A stretch of 64,000 nucleotides of DNA from Clostridium zeae (GTDB taxonomy: Bacteria > Bacillota > Clostridia > Clostridiales > Clostridiaceae): assembly GCF_017312485.1 (NCBI RefSeq), contig NZ_BMBA01000002.1, positions 62,001 through 126,000 on the forward strand, given 5' to 3'. The position numbers and the translations under genes were made by a program. Of the stretch, positions 16,700 through 25,724 are shown piece by piece. Numbering within the stretch: position 1 is the stretch's first letter; each line of letters opens with the position of its first letter. Under the pieces are notes generated by a model. The model saw nothing but the letters and a program-made list of their open reading frames with translations. It was not told where the DNA came from and did no database searches.

Positions 16700-17925
16700 T
16701 AGTTGTCCCCCTTACTCTTTATAAGCATATCATTTTCTCTAAGCTCTGTTTCTGAACTTATAGTAAATATCATTTGTGCCCTTGGAGCAACCTCAATCTT
16801 ATTTCCTAAATGATCCTTCATATCTGTTAAACTTACTTCGAACGCATCTCCTACAGGTCTTAAAACTTCAACTACATCATTTTCAAAAACTCTATTTTTT
16901 TGTTCTATAGTTGCAATCTTAGTTTCTTTATCGTAACTCTTAACCACACCAACAATATCATAATCTCTTACATACGAAGAAGTTTCGTATACTTGTTTGT
17001 TCTTCTCACCAAAATAGAATCCTGTGTGGTAACTTCTATGACTAACCTTAACAACAGTATCAAGCCATTCTTTTTTAAATTCATAATTTTCTGGATCCGC
17101 CCAATATGCATCAAGAGCTTGCCTATAAGCTTTAACTACTGCTGCAACATAATATGAACTCTTCATTCTTCCTTCTATTTTAAAGGAGTAAATCCCACTC
17201 TTCACAAGCTCAGGTATATGTTCAATCATGCATAAATCCTTAGAATTTAAGATATATGTACCTTTTTCATCCTCAAATACAGGAAAATATTCTCCCGGTC
17301 TTTTTTCTTCAACTAGATAATATTTATATCTACATGGTTGAGCACAAGCACCTCTATTAGAATCTCTTCCAGTCATATAATTTGAAATTAAGCATCTTCC
17401 TGAATAAGACATACACATAGATCCATGAACAAAAGCCTCTATATCACAGTCTTCTGGTATCTTAGAAGTTATGTCTTCTATTTCCTTCATCGAAAGCTCT
17501 CTTGCAAGAACTACCCTTTTTGCTCCTTGATCGTACCAGAACTTTGCTGATCTCCAGTTTACATTGTTAGCTTGGGTACTTATATGAATTTCCATATCAG
17601 GAACTACTTCCCTTGCTGTAGCAAAGATTGCAAGGTCAGCAACGATTATAGCATCAATTTCTAAGTCTCTTAGATTTCTTAAATATTCTTCTAATCCTAC
17701 TAAATCACCATTATGAGGGAAGACATTCATTGTTACATAAACCTTCTTCCCTCTTTCATGTGCATATTTTACACCTTCACTTATTTGTTCATTCGTAAAA
17801 TTATCAGCAAAAGCTCTTAGATTCAGCTTACTTCCACCTATATATACAGCATCTGCCCCAAAATCAATAGCAGTTATTAACTTTTCAAGACTCCCTGCTG
17901 GAGCTAGTATTTCTGGTTTTCTCAT
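16699..17925 (-). CDS. trhP: U32-family tRNA uridine(34) hydroxylase-type protein
   Basis: A U32 'peptidase'-family protein. In bacteria such proteins (YrrN/YrrO, YegQ) are needed with prephenate for hydroxylation of tRNA wobble uridine to ho5U. The signature [20 protein letters not shown] with the following GACAQPCRY supplies the conserved cysteines, which probably bind an Fe-S cluster. The N-terminal TIM-barrel ([20 protein letters not shown]) and the C-terminal beta domain are present. 408 residues fits the YrrO/TrhP type. The next upstream gene encodes the methyltransferase that would modify the product, a strong contextual support. The alternative annotation is 'collagenase-like peptidase'. 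Confidence 0.88.
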   Translation of the reverse strand: MRKPEILAPAGSLEKLITAIDFGADAVYIGGSKLNLRAFADNFTNEQISEGVKYAHERGKKVYVTMNVFPHNGDLVGLEEYLRNLRDLEIDAIIVADLAIFATAREVVPDMEIHISTQANNVNWRSAKFWYDQGAKRVVLARELSMKEIEDITSKIPEDCDIEAFVHGSMCMSYSGRCLISNYMTGRDSNRGACAQPCRYKYYLVEEKRPGEYFPVFEDEKGTYILNSKDLCMIEHIPELVKSGIYSFKIEGRMKSSYYVAAVVKAYRQALDAYWADPENYEFKKEWLDTVVKVSHRSYHTGFYFGEKNKQVYETSSYVRDYDIVGVVKSYDKETKIATIEQKNRVFENDVVEVLRPVGDAFEVSLTDMKDHLGNKIEVAPRAQMIFTISSETELRENDMLIKSKGDN

Positions 17926-17931
17926 TATTTT

Positions 17932-18576
17932 TTACCTCCTCTTTGTCACAGCTATTCCATCTCCCATAGGAATGATAGTTGTGATTAAATTCTTATCTTT
18001 GGATATCTCTTCAAGATACTTTCTCATTCTCTTAACTATCGTTATTTTTCTTCTTATAACTAAGTCATTAGAAGCAACCATTCCTCTAAAAAGAACATTA
18101 TCTGATATTATAATTCCATCTTCTGTTAACAGTCTTAGACAATGAGGTAAAAAGTGATTATAGTGCCCTTTACCAGCATCCATAAAAATCAAATCAAACT
18201 TATCATCTAAGCCTTCTAATATTTCTAGACAATCACCTTTAACAACTTTAATTTTATCACTAAAATTATACTTTGAAATATTACTCTCTGCAATAGTTAC
18301 CATATTTTCATCACGTTCTATTGATGTTATACTTGCATTTCCATTAGCAGCTTTACTCATAAGGATGGCAGAGTACCCAATAGCAGTTCCGAGTTCTAAT
18401 ATTTTTTTAGGTTTTTTCATAGAAACCATAAATTCTAAAAACTTACCTGCTTCTTTTTGTACTATGGGAACTGAATTTTCTTCTGCATACTTTTCTAACT
18501 CATATAGTTCATCTTCGCTGTCTCCAATTAGACCTCTAAGATATTCCTCCATATAGTCATGTGTAATTCCACTCAT
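17932..18576 (-). CDS. trmR: tRNA 5-hydroxyuridine(34) O-methyltransferase
   Basis: A class I SAM O-methyltransferase of the YrrM/TrmR type, expected to convert ho5U34 to mo5U34 in tRNA. The SAM motif ILELGTAIGYSAILMSKAA is near residue 65, the acidic motif SIERDENMV follows, and FDLIFMDAGKGHY carries the metal-binding Asp. The start is the ATG at 18576 (MSGITHDYMEEYLRGLI), because GGAGG lies 5 nt upstream; an in-frame TTG at 18591 would put that site inside the gene. It is separated by 6 nt from trhP. The family was formerly annotated as caffeoyl-CoA or catechol O-methyltransferase. Confidence 0.9.
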   Translation of the reverse strand: MSGITHDYMEEYLRGLIGDSEDELYELEKYAEENSVPIVQKEAGKFLEFMVSMKKPKKILELGTAIGYSAILMSKAANGNASITSIERDENMVTIAESNISKYNFSDKIKVVKGDCLEILEGLDDKFDLIFMDAGKGHYNHFLPHCLRLLTEDGIIISDNVLFRGMVASNDLVIRRKITIVKRMRKYLEEISKDKNLITTIIPMGDGIAVTKRR

Positions 18577-18603
18577 AATTTCCTCCAACAAATTTGGTTA
18601 TAA

Positions 18604-19620
18604 TTAATATCCTAATTCTTTTTTCATCTTTAAAAAGTCATTATAATCAGCAGTAAAATAGTGTTCATTATTTTTCTTAAGTATATAATATAAGAAGTTA
18701 GTCTCTTCAGGTTTAACTGCAGCTATTATTGACATTTTTCCTGGATTACAGATAGGCCCTACTGGTAATCCTTTACTTTTATATGTATTATAAGGAGATT
18801 TAACTTCTAAATCTTTCAGTGTCACTACCTCTTTATGTTGTCCAATGGCATATAATATTGTTGCATCTAATTGAAGTGGCATATTCTTTTTTAATCTATT
18901 ATCAATAACTGAAGAAATTAAAGGTCTATCAGAATCCACTCTAGCTTCTTTTTCAATCATTGATGCCTTGTTTATTATATCCTCATAATCGGAATCCGAT
19001 ATTGGTTTATTAGTTTCCTTTTGAACTTCACTCATTACTTGTTGAAATCTAGCAATCATCGCTAATATTATGTCATCAGATTTATCACTCTTCTTGAAAA
19101 AATATGTATCCGGAAATAAATATCCTTCAAGCTCGTATCTTTTATCTTTATTTTGTTTTACATACTTAGGCAATGGATATTTTTTTACTGCAGCTAAAAA
19201 TTCATCTTTAGTAACAAGGCCACTCTTTTCAACCTTTGCTGCAATTTCCTCTACATTCAACCCTTCAGGAATTGTTATTTTAATGTTGTGTCCACCTTCT
19301 TTTAGCAAACTAATAATTTTGTCAAGAGAAGTTCCTATTAAAATATCATATGTACCTGGTTGAATCTCTCCACCTAAGTTGTTTTTCTTTATATAGTACT
19401 TTGCTGCATATAAACTTTTTAGTGATTTATCACTATTTAAATGTTCAAGGACGTCGTATAGACTTTCCCCTTCTTTTACAACTACATTTACTGTACTTCC
19501 CTTTCCTTGGAGAGGGTCATTTATAGCTCTTAAATATTTTATGTAGAAAAATGTTATAGCTATAAGAACTATTAATATAAAGGAAGAAATAAAAATTAAA
19601 GGCTTTTTAAAGTTTCTCAT
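18604..19620 (-). CDS. mltG: Endolytic transglycosylase MltG (YceG-like)
   Basis: A membrane-anchored lytic transglycosylase that cuts nascent glycan strands and sets chain length. A single N-terminal membrane helix (about 8-27) is followed by a LysM-like subdomain (VVKEGESLYDVLEHL, TIPEGLNVEEIAAKV) and the YceG catalytic domain (ELEGYLFPDTYFF, NKASMIEKEARVDSDRPLIS with the catalytic Glu, LQLDATILYAIG, SPYNTYKSKGLPVGPICNPG). 338 residues, normal. It begins the mltG-trmR-trhP-udk cluster and sits downstream of typA, whose own terminator lies between. Confidence 0.95.
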   Translation of the reverse strand: MRNFKKPLIFISSFILIVLIAITFFYIKYLRAINDPLQGKGSTVNVVVKEGESLYDVLEHLNSDKSLKSLYAAKYYIKKNNLGGEIQPGTYDILIGTSLDKIISLLKEGGHNIKITIPEGLNVEEIAAKVEKSGLVTKDEFLAAVKKYPLPKYVKQNKDKRYELEGYLFPDTYFFKKSDKSDDIILAMIARFQQVMSEVQKETNKPISDSDYEDIINKASMIEKEARVDSDRPLISSVIDNRLKKNMPLQLDATILYAIGQHKEVVTLKDLEVKSPYNTYKSKGLPVGPICNPGKMSIIAAVKPEETNFLYYILKKNNEHYFTADYNDFLKMKKELGY

Positions 19621-19730
19621 AATATCCCCCTACTTTTAAACCGTATAACCTATTACAAAGGCTATACTAAAAATTAATATGTACAATAATTATATATCCA
19701 TATAGGATAATTAAAACCCTTTATATACAA

Positions 19731-19759
19731 AAGTAAATAGCCTATTAGGCTATTTACTT
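19731..19759 (-). terminator. Terminator of typA
   Basis: AAGTAAATAGCCT-ATT-AGGCTATTTACTT, a perfect 13-bp stem about 30 bp after the typA stop codon. Confidence 0.85.
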
Positions 19760-19789
19760 AATTATACTATTTTTATGCCAGCAAGCAAA

Positions 19790-21607
19790 TTACTTTCTTG
19801 CAGCTCTCTTTCTTTCATTAGAATCTAATAATCTCTTTCTCATTCTAATGTTCTTAGGGGTAACTTCTACAAGTTCGTCAGAATTTATAAATTCTAGACA
19901 TTCTTCAAGCGAAAGGTTCTTTGCTGGAGTTAATCTTAATGAATCATCGGAACCAGAAGCTCTTGTATTAGATTGATGCTTTCTCTTACATACATTAACT
20001 TCTATATCTTCTGCTCTAGAACACTCACCACATACCATTCCTGAATAAACTTCAGTACCAGGTTGTATGAATAAAGTACCTCTTTCTTGAGCATTGAATA
20101 ATCCATAAGCTATTGCATCACCAGCTTCAAAAGCAACTAATGATCCTCTGCTTCTTCCAGGAATATCACCTCTGTATTTATCATATCCTTCAAATACATG
20201 GTTCATGATACCATTACCCTTAGTATCTGTCATGAATTCACTTCTGAATCCTATAAGACCTCTAGCTGGTATTAAGAATTCTAATCTAGTATATCCATTT
20301 ACAGCTGAAGTCATATTAACCATCTCAGCTTTTCTAGGTCCTAGTTTTTCCATAACAGGTCCCATGAACTCTTCTGGAACATCTATAGTTAAGTACTCAA
20401 TAGGTTCTACTTTCTTTCCATGCTCTTCTTTAAATATAACATTTGGCTTTGAAACTTGGAATTCATATCCTTCTCTTCTCATTGTTTCTATAAGTATTGA
20501 AAGATGTAGTTCTCCTCTTCCACTAACTTCAAAACGGTCTGGAGAAAGTTCATTTACTCTTAAACTTACATTTGTCTCAAGTTCCTTCATAAGTCTATCT
20601 CTTAAATGTCTTGAAGTAACGAAATCACCTTCACGTCCTGCAAATGGTGAGTCATTTACCATGAAGTTCATGTTTAATGTAGGCTCGTCTATGTCCACAA
20701 ATGGTAATGCTTCTGGATTTTGAGCGTCTGCTATAGTTTCTCCAATATTTACATCAACTATACCACTTATTGCTATTATATCTCCAAGTGCAGCTTCATT
20801 TGCTTCTTCTCTCTTTAGTCCATTATATGTATAAAGACTTGATACCTTGTAATTTGATGTTGATCCATCTTTTCTTACAACTGCAATATTTTGATTCTTT
20901 GATACTCTACCACGAACAACTTTACCGATTACTATTTTACCAACATATTCACTTGAGTCAATTGTAGTAACAAGCATTTGAAGTGGAGCATCCATGTATC
21001 CTTTTGGTGGTTCAACATGATCTATTATAGTGTTGAATAAAGGTTCCATGTTTGTACTTTCATCTTCCATTTCCAACTTTGCAAAACCTTCTCTAGCTGA
21101 AGCATAAACTATTGGGAAGTCTAATTGCTTATCAGTTGCTCCAAGTTCTAGGAACAATTCAAAAACTTCATCAATAACATCAGTAGGTCTAGCATCTTGT
21201 CTGTCTATTTTGTTGATTACAACTATAGGATCAAGTCCAAGCTCTAAAGCCTTCTTTAAAACGAATTTAGTCTGTGGCATAGGTCCTTCATAAGAGTCTA
21301 CAACTAGAAGAACGCTATCAACCATCTTTAGAACTCTTTCAACTTCTCCACCGAAATCAGCATGTCCTGGCGTATCAATTATGTTAATTTTAATATCTTT
21401 ATATGTTACAGCAGTATTTTTTGAAAGTATAGTTATTCCTCTTTCCTTTTCTAGGTCATTAGAATCCATTACTCTCTCTTCTACTTTTTCGTTAACTCTA
21501 AATACATTACTTTGTTTAAGTAATGCATCAACTAAAGTTGTCTTACCATGGTCAACGTGCGCAATTATTGCTATGTTTCTTATATCATTTCTTGTTATTA
21601 ATTCCAT
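19790..21607 (-). CDS. typA: Ribosome-associated translational GTPase TypA/BipA
   Basis: An EF-G-like GTPase involved in ribosome assembly and stress or cold adaptation. G1 is AHVDHGKTT near residue 15, with the switch I motif RGITI, G3 DTPGH, G4 NKID and G5 SA (YASAREG), followed by domain II and the BipA-specific C-terminal domain (ARGLIGFRSEFMTDTKGNG). The start is the ATG at 21607 (MELITRNDIRNIAI), 6 nt after GGAGG; the in-frame ATG at 21613 directly abuts that site. 605 residues, full length. Confidence 0.97.
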   Translation of the reverse strand: MELITRNDIRNIAIIAHVDHGKTTLVDALLKQSNVFRVNEKVEERVMDSNDLEKERGITILSKNTAVTYKDIKINIIDTPGHADFGGEVERVLKMVDSVLLVVDSYEGPMPQTKFVLKKALELGLDPIVVINKIDRQDARPTDVIDEVFELFLELGATDKQLDFPIVYASAREGFAKLEMEDESTNMEPLFNTIIDHVEPPKGYMDAPLQMLVTTIDSSEYVGKIVIGKVVRGRVSKNQNIAVVRKDGSTSNYKVSSLYTYNGLKREEANEAALGDIIAISGIVDVNIGETIADAQNPEALPFVDIDEPTLNMNFMVNDSPFAGREGDFVTSRHLRDRLMKELETNVSLRVNELSPDRFEVSGRGELHLSILIETMRREGYEFQVSKPNVIFKEEHGKKVEPIEYLTIDVPEEFMGPVMEKLGPRKAEMVNMTSAVNGYTRLEFLIPARGLIGFRSEFMTDTKGNGIMNHVFEGYDKYRGDIPGRSRGSLVAFEAGDAIAYGLFNAQERGTLFIQPGTEVYSGMVCGECSRAEDIEVNVCKRKHQSNTRASGSDDSLRLTPAKNLSLEECLEFINSDELVEVTPKNIRMRKRLLDSNERKRAARK

Positions 21608-21639
21608 ATTCATCCTCCATTATGGTTAACCACAAAATA

Positions 21640-21665
21640 AAATTGGATACCGTTGTATCCAATTT
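21640..21665 (-). terminator. Terminator of ylbF
   Basis: AAATTGGATAC-CGTT-GTATCCAATTT, an 11-bp perfect stem between the ylbF stop and typA. Confidence 0.8.
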
Positions 21666-21712
21666 CAACATTTTAATTCTAATATTACTTTCTACAAAAG
21701 TCAACTAAAATA

Positions 21713-22063
21713 CTAGGAATTTGGTGTAATTATATCCACACCGATTGCATCGTTAAATATTTTTAACAAATCTTCCCATATAACTGCAAATTGAGCTTCA
21801 CTTTGAAGATACGCAGCTACAGCTGGATTAATCATTGCAACGCTTCCAACTTTCTGCATTTTTTCTTTTGTTGCATCGCTTACAGTTCCAGTTTGAAATT
21901 GCTCATTATAAGCCTCTATTTGAATTCTTCTAAAATCCTCTACTATTTTCTTTAGCTCTGGACTTTCAGATATCTTTTTTGAAGCTTCTCTATATGCAAC
22001 TACCTCAGGCAAATCCTTAAGTACATTTGCAAAATCATGAGCTTTATCATATATATTTGTCAT
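21713..22063 (-). CDS. YlbF/YmcA family regulator
   Basis: A 116-residue all-helical protein of the YlbF/YmcA (Com_YlbF) family. In B. subtilis these proteins form a complex with YaaT that supports RNase Y mRNA processing and affects competence, biofilm and sporulation. The family patterns are AHDFANVLKDLPEVVAYREA at the N-terminus and VAAYLQSEAQF near residue 80. It lies 16 nt downstream of the RNase J gene, which is a suggestive link to RNA decay. The ATG at 22063 follows GGGGGAAG. Confidence 0.88.
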   Translation of the reverse strand: MTNIYDKAHDFANVLKDLPEVVAYREASKKISESPELKKIVEDFRRIQIEAYNEQFQTGTVSDATKEKMQKVGSVAMINPAVAAYLQSEAQFAVIWEDLLKIFNDAIGVDIITPNS

Positions 22064-22079
22064 ATTACTTCCCCCAGTA

Positions 22080-23747
22080 TTATATTTCCATTATTATTGG
22101 TAATATCATAGGTTTTCTCTTAGTTTTCTCATACAAGAAAACTCTTAATTCATTTTTCATGTTAGACTTCATAGTAGCCCAGTCAGAAACTTTATTTTCT
22201 TCACATTGTCTAAGTACTGTTTTTACAATCTCCTTAGCCTGATCCATTAAATCTTCTGACTCTCTTACGTAAACAAAACCTCTTGATATTATATCTGGTC
22301 CTGCAATTACATTGCCACTTTCTCTTTCGATAGTAACAACTACTGTAAGTATGCCATCTTGTGATAAGTGTTTTCTATCTCTAAGAACTATATTACCTAC
22401 ATCTCCAACACCCAATCCATCAACAAAAACGTTTCCTGAAATTACAGTTCCATTCTTTCTTAGATTATCTCTTGTAATTTCAATAACATCTCCATTTTCA
22501 GGAATTAAGAAATTCTTAGGCGGCAATCCTAGCTTTACAGCAAGTTCACCGTGCTGCTTTAGATGTCTATACTCTCCGTGAACAGGTATAAAGTACCTAG
22601 GTTTTGTTAATGTATGCATAAGTTTTAGTTCTTCTTGACATGCATGCCCAGAAACATGAACACCTGCAATAGATTCATATATTACCTCTGCACCTTTTTT
22701 GAATAATTGATTTACTATTCTTGATACAAATTTTTCATTACCAGGTATAGGAGTAGCTGATATTACAACCAAATCTCCTTCTACTATATTTATCTTTTTA
22801 TGCTCAGATGAAGCCATTCTCGCTAAAGCTGACATTGGTTCACCTTGACTTCCAGTAGTTATTATTACAAGCTTATCATTTGGATACTTATTAATATTAT
22901 CTAGAGTTATTAAAACCTCTTTATCAATTTGCAAATATCCAAGCTCAATAGCAACTTGAACAATATTTTCCATGCTTCTTCCTGAAACCGCTACTTTTCT
23001 CTCATTTGCTTGAGCCGCAGTTATTATTTGTTGAATTCTATGGATATTAGAAGCAAAAGTTGCAACTAATATTCTTCCCTTAGCCTTTGCGAACATTTTT
23101 AAAAAATTGTCACCTACAATGCTCTCAGACATAGTATATCCCGGCTTTTCAACATTTGTACTATCAGCCATCAGCGCAAGTACACCTTTTTTCCCAAGTT
23201 CTGCAAATCTAGCCAAATCAATTACTTCTCCATCAATTGGAGTATAATCGATTTTAAAATCACCAGTATGCAATATAACTCCCATTGGGGTATGAATTGC
23301 TATAGCTACCGAATCAGCTATACTGTGATTTGTCTTTATAAATTCAACCGAAACCGAATCAAGTTTGATAACATCCTTTGGCTTTACTACTATACGTTCT
23401 GTAGTACTTAGAAGACCGTGTTCCTTTAATTTGCTTTCAACTATACCTAATGTTAACTTTGTTCCGTATATAGGTATGTTAAGTTGCTTAAGCACATAAG
23501 GCAATGCACCGATGTGATCTTCATGTCCATGTGTTAGGAATATACCTTTAACTTTGTCTTTATTCTTTAGTAAATACGTTATGTCTGGAATTACGATATC
23601 TATTCCGAACATATCTTCTTCTGGAAATTTTAATCCGCTGTCTATGACGATTATATCATCTTTAAACTCAATGGCAGTCATGTTTTTTCCAATTTCATTT
23701 GTGCCACCTAAAGGAATGATTTTCGCCTTTAGTTTTTCACGCTTCAT
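22080..23747 (-). CDS. rnj: Ribonuclease J
   Basis: A metallo-beta-lactamase/beta-CASP endo- and 5'-3' exoribonuclease for mRNA decay and rRNA processing. The zinc motif FLTHGHEDHIGALPY is near residue 75, LHTGDFKID and ALMADSTNVEKPG follow, then the beta-CASP motifs (VATFASNIHRIQQI, TTGSQGEPMSALARM, SGHACQEELKLM, PVHGEYRHL), and a C-terminal domain. 555 residues, typical. Good start context: GGAGGGG a few nt before the ATG at 23747. Whether it is RNase J1 or J2 cannot be told; clostridia commonly have one copy. Confidence 0.96.
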   Translation of the reverse strand: MKREKLKAKIIPLGGTNEIGKNMTAIEFKDDIIVIDSGLKFPEEDMFGIDIVIPDITYLLKNKDKVKGIFLTHGHEDHIGALPYVLKQLNIPIYGTKLTLGIVESKLKEHGLLSTTERIVVKPKDVIKLDSVSVEFIKTNHSIADSVAIAIHTPMGVILHTGDFKIDYTPIDGEVIDLARFAELGKKGVLALMADSTNVEKPGYTMSESIVGDNFLKMFAKAKGRILVATFASNIHRIQQIITAAQANERKVAVSGRSMENIVQVAIELGYLQIDKEVLITLDNINKYPNDKLVIITTGSQGEPMSALARMASSEHKKINIVEGDLVVISATPIPGNEKFVSRIVNQLFKKGAEVIYESIAGVHVSGHACQEELKLMHTLTKPRYFIPVHGEYRHLKQHGELAVKLGLPPKNFLIPENGDVIEITRDNLRKNGTVISGNVFVDGLGVGDVGNIVLRDRKHLSQDGILTVVVTIERESGNVIAGPDIISRGFVYVRESEDLMDQAKEIVKTVLRQCEENKVSDWATMKSNMKNELRVFLYEKTKRKPMILPIIMEI

Positions 23748-23790
23748 ATGTCCCCTCCTTTAGATTTATTTAATTTTTTATTATAAAGCT

Positions 23791-24249
23791 TTATATGTCT
23801 TTATCAACACATTCGCTGCATAAGCCATAAAATTTCACGCTGTGATCCATTATTTTGAAGTCGCATTTTTTTTCAATTAGTTCTTCTAAATCATCAAGTA
23901 AATCCGCTTCAACTTCAATTACCTTACCACAGTTATTGCAAACTAAATGATGGTGTCTATGATGCTCATCATCATGAGCCATTTCATATCTTGCACTTCC
24001 ATCATTTAAATCAAGTCTATATATTATCCCCATCTCTTCTAGAAGTAGGATAGTTCTATATACAGTAGCTAATCCTATCTCAGGACAACCTACTTTAACT
24101 TCATCATAAATTTCTTCAGCTGTAAGATGCTTGCCTTTATTTAATAGAATCGTATCTACAATTGCTCTTCTTTGCGGAGTCAATTTGTAGCCTTTCTTTT
24201 TCAAATCTTCTTTTAATTGATTATAGTCTTTTGATGATACCTGTGACAT
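23791..24249 (-). CDS. fur: Fur-family metal-responsive transcriptional repressor
   Basis: A 152-residue winged-helix regulator. The DNA-binding domain (KLTPQRRAIVDTILLNKGKH, LATVYRTILLLEEMGIIYRL) is followed by the dimer domain with the metal site HDDEHHRHHHLVCNNCGKV and the structural zinc cysteines CNNC and CSEC. The LNDGSARYE-type hinge and HHHLVC motif fit Fur best, but PerR or Zur cannot be excluded. It is probably co-transcribed with the downstream rnj (43-bp gap without terminator). Confidence 0.88.
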   Translation of the reverse strand: MSQVSSKDYNQLKEDLKKKGYKLTPQRRAIVDTILLNKGKHLTAEEIYDEVKVGCPEIGLATVYRTILLLEEMGIIYRLDLNDGSARYEMAHDDEHHRHHHLVCNNCGKVIEVEADLLDDLEELIEKKCDFKIMDHSVKFYGLCSECVDKDI

Positions 24250-24266
24250 GCTAAAACCTCTCTTTA

Positions 24267-24527
24267 TTAATTTAAGTCATCTGCAAAAAGAGTTTCATAC
24301 GCTTCTGCAACCATTGCAAATTCTTCCTCATCTTCCACTGTTATCAAAGCATCATTTCCCTCTTCATCTGCAACGATTTTTAAAGCGATTGCGTCATCTT
24401 CTGATCCATCTACTGGAACTACGATTACGTATTCATTTTCTTCAATATCAAGTTTTGTAATAACCTCAAATTCAGTTTCAATTCCATCTTCATCTAGCAA
24501 TACTATTGTATCAATATTATTTTCCAT
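24267..24527 (-). CDS. DUF1292 (YrzB-like) acidic small protein
   Basis: An 86-residue, strongly acidic protein with the DUF1292 pattern (IVLLDEDGIETEFEVITKLD, NEYVIVVPVDGSEDDAIALK). The family lies between ruvX and other genes of this cluster in most Firmicutes; its function is unknown. AAGGAG lies about 8 nt before the ATG at 24527. It lies 18 nt upstream of fur and 52 nt downstream of ruvX, so all three are likely in one operon. Confidence 0.92.
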   Translation of the reverse strand: MENNIDTIVLLDEDGIETEFEVITKLDIEENEYVIVVPVDGSEDDAIALKIVADEEGNDALITVEDEEEFAMVAEAYETLFADDLN

Positions 24528-24578
24528 TAAAAAACACTCCTTTTATATTGTATTTTAATTTTATTGAATGAAAGTCAA

Positions 24579-24995
24579 TTATTGCTTTGCCAATCTATCA
24601 AGATAACCTTGAAGGATAAATGTAGCTGCAATCTTATCAACTATCTTTTTTCTTTTATTTCTTGATAAATCCGCTTCTAGCATTGCACGATGAGCCGCAA
24701 CAGTAGTAAGTCTCTCATCCCAAAATTCAATTTTAGGGTTGAATAATTCAACAAGTCGTTTTCCAAAATCTTGAGCCATTTCGCCTGAAGGACCAATTGT
24801 TCCATTCATGTTTTTAGGAAGTCCTATAACAATGAGCTCTGCATTGTACTCATCAAAGATTTTCTTCACTTCTTCGAGATCATATCTGAAGTTTTTTCTT
24901 CTAATCGTTGTGATTCCTTGAGCAGTAAATCCTAAAGGATCTGATACTGCCACCCCAATAGTTTTTTGTCCAAAATCTAATCCTATTATACGCAT
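24579..24995 (-). CDS. ruvX: Putative pre-16S rRNA nuclease / Holliday junction resolvase-like YqgF
   Basis: A 138-residue RNase H-like protein. Motifs are [19 protein letters not shown] at the N-terminus (catalytic Asp), [16 protein letters not shown] in the middle and [15 protein letters not shown] towards the C-terminus. Work on E. coli YqgF points to 16S rRNA 5'-end maturation; older annotations call it a Holliday junction resolvase. It is in the conserved ireB-ruvX-DUF1292 neighbourhood. The ATG at 24995 follows AGGAG. Confidence 0.94.
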   Translation of the reverse strand: MRIIGLDFGQKTIGVAVSDPLGFTAQGITTIRRKNFRYDLEEVKKIFDEYNAELIVIGLPKNMNGTIGPSGEMAQDFGKRLVELFNPKIEFWDERLTTVAAHRAMLEADLSRNKRKKIVDKIAATFILQGYLDRLAKQ

Positions 24996-25292
24996 CGTCT
25001 TCTCCTATAGGGACTATTAACAATACTTATTTATAAGGTTTACTTAAATATATGAATTAAATTAATATCCATATATATATTGTGTAAATAAAATTTATTT
25101 TATTTAAGAGGTTAGATTGATTATTATATAGTTTTATAAGTTACAGGTATCTTAATATAATTTTAAAAAAGATTCTTAATTAAATATTAATTTCCCCTAT
25201 AAGTTAAATAATAACCTTCTTAATGAAAAAAAATTCAATTATACCCAAAGTAAAAACTTAAAAATAAATTTTATTATATTTTATAACATTAA

Positions 25293-25314
25293 AGGGTACC
25301 CAAATGGGCACCCT
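25293..25314 (-). terminator. Terminator of ireB
   Basis: AGGGTGCCC-ATTT-GGGTACCCT on the minus strand (9 pairs, one G-U), directly after the ireB stop codon. The 320-bp gap between ruvX and ireB holds nothing else I can support. Confidence 0.75.
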
Positions 25315-25572
25315 CTATTTTATCTCTAGATAAGATTTTATTACCTCTTCAAGAATTTCATCTCTTTCAAGTTTTCTTACCAAAGCCCTTGCACCATTGT
25401 AATTTGTGATGTAAGTAGGGTCTCCTGAAATTAAATAACCTACAAGTTGATTTACAGGGTTGTAACCTTTTTCTTTTAAAGAATTATAAACCTCATTCAA
25501 GATAGCCTTCGTCAAGTCTTTTTTATTCTTTGTAAAGTCAAATTGCATTGTATGATCTAAATTATTTGCCAT
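25315..25572 (-). CDS. ireB: IreB family regulatory phosphoprotein (DUF965)
   Basis: An 85-residue helical protein of the IreB/UPF0297 family. In Enterococcus faecalis IreB is phosphorylated by the PASTA kinase IreK and dampens cephalosporin resistance. The family pattern DHTMQFDFTKNKKDLTKAIL, LKEKGYNPVNQLVGYLISGD and the GARALVRKLERDEI ending are clear. The start ATG at 25572 has no nearby ribosome site; the strong AAGGGGGTGA is about 25 nt upstream, across a small hairpin. It lies between alaS and ruvX, the usual location. Confidence 0.93.
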   Translation of the reverse strand: MANNLDHTMQFDFTKNKKDLTKAILNEVYNSLKEKGYNPVNQLVGYLISGDPTYITNYNGARALVRKLERDEILEEVIKSYLEIK

Positions 25573-25578
25573 AAGTTC

Positions 25579-25607
25579 GCTGCTTAAAGTTGCAGCTTCA
25601 CCCCCTT
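25579..25607 (-). promoter_or_regulatory. Distant Shine-Dalgarno and hairpin before ireB
   Basis: On the minus strand AAGGGGGTGA (25607-25598) is followed by GCTGC (25596-25592) and GCAGC (25583-25579), a 5-bp hairpin, then GAACTT and the ATG. If the hairpin forms, the effective spacing between the ribosome site and start becomes normal. A mini-frame GTG-AAG-CTG-CAA-CTT-TAA also begins inside the ribosome site. Confidence 0.4.
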
Positions 25608-25724
25608 ACTGGTTCACATGAAAAAATTATTTAAATATCATATAAATTAGTATTAACCTACTAACAATTGTTTATTCTGTTTTATGTTTAATATAATTAT
25701 AAATGATATTTATGGAAATGTACA

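Noticed and set aside
20205-20723. Plus-strand open frame inside typA
   Set aside because: Antisense shadow of the TypA C-terminal half.
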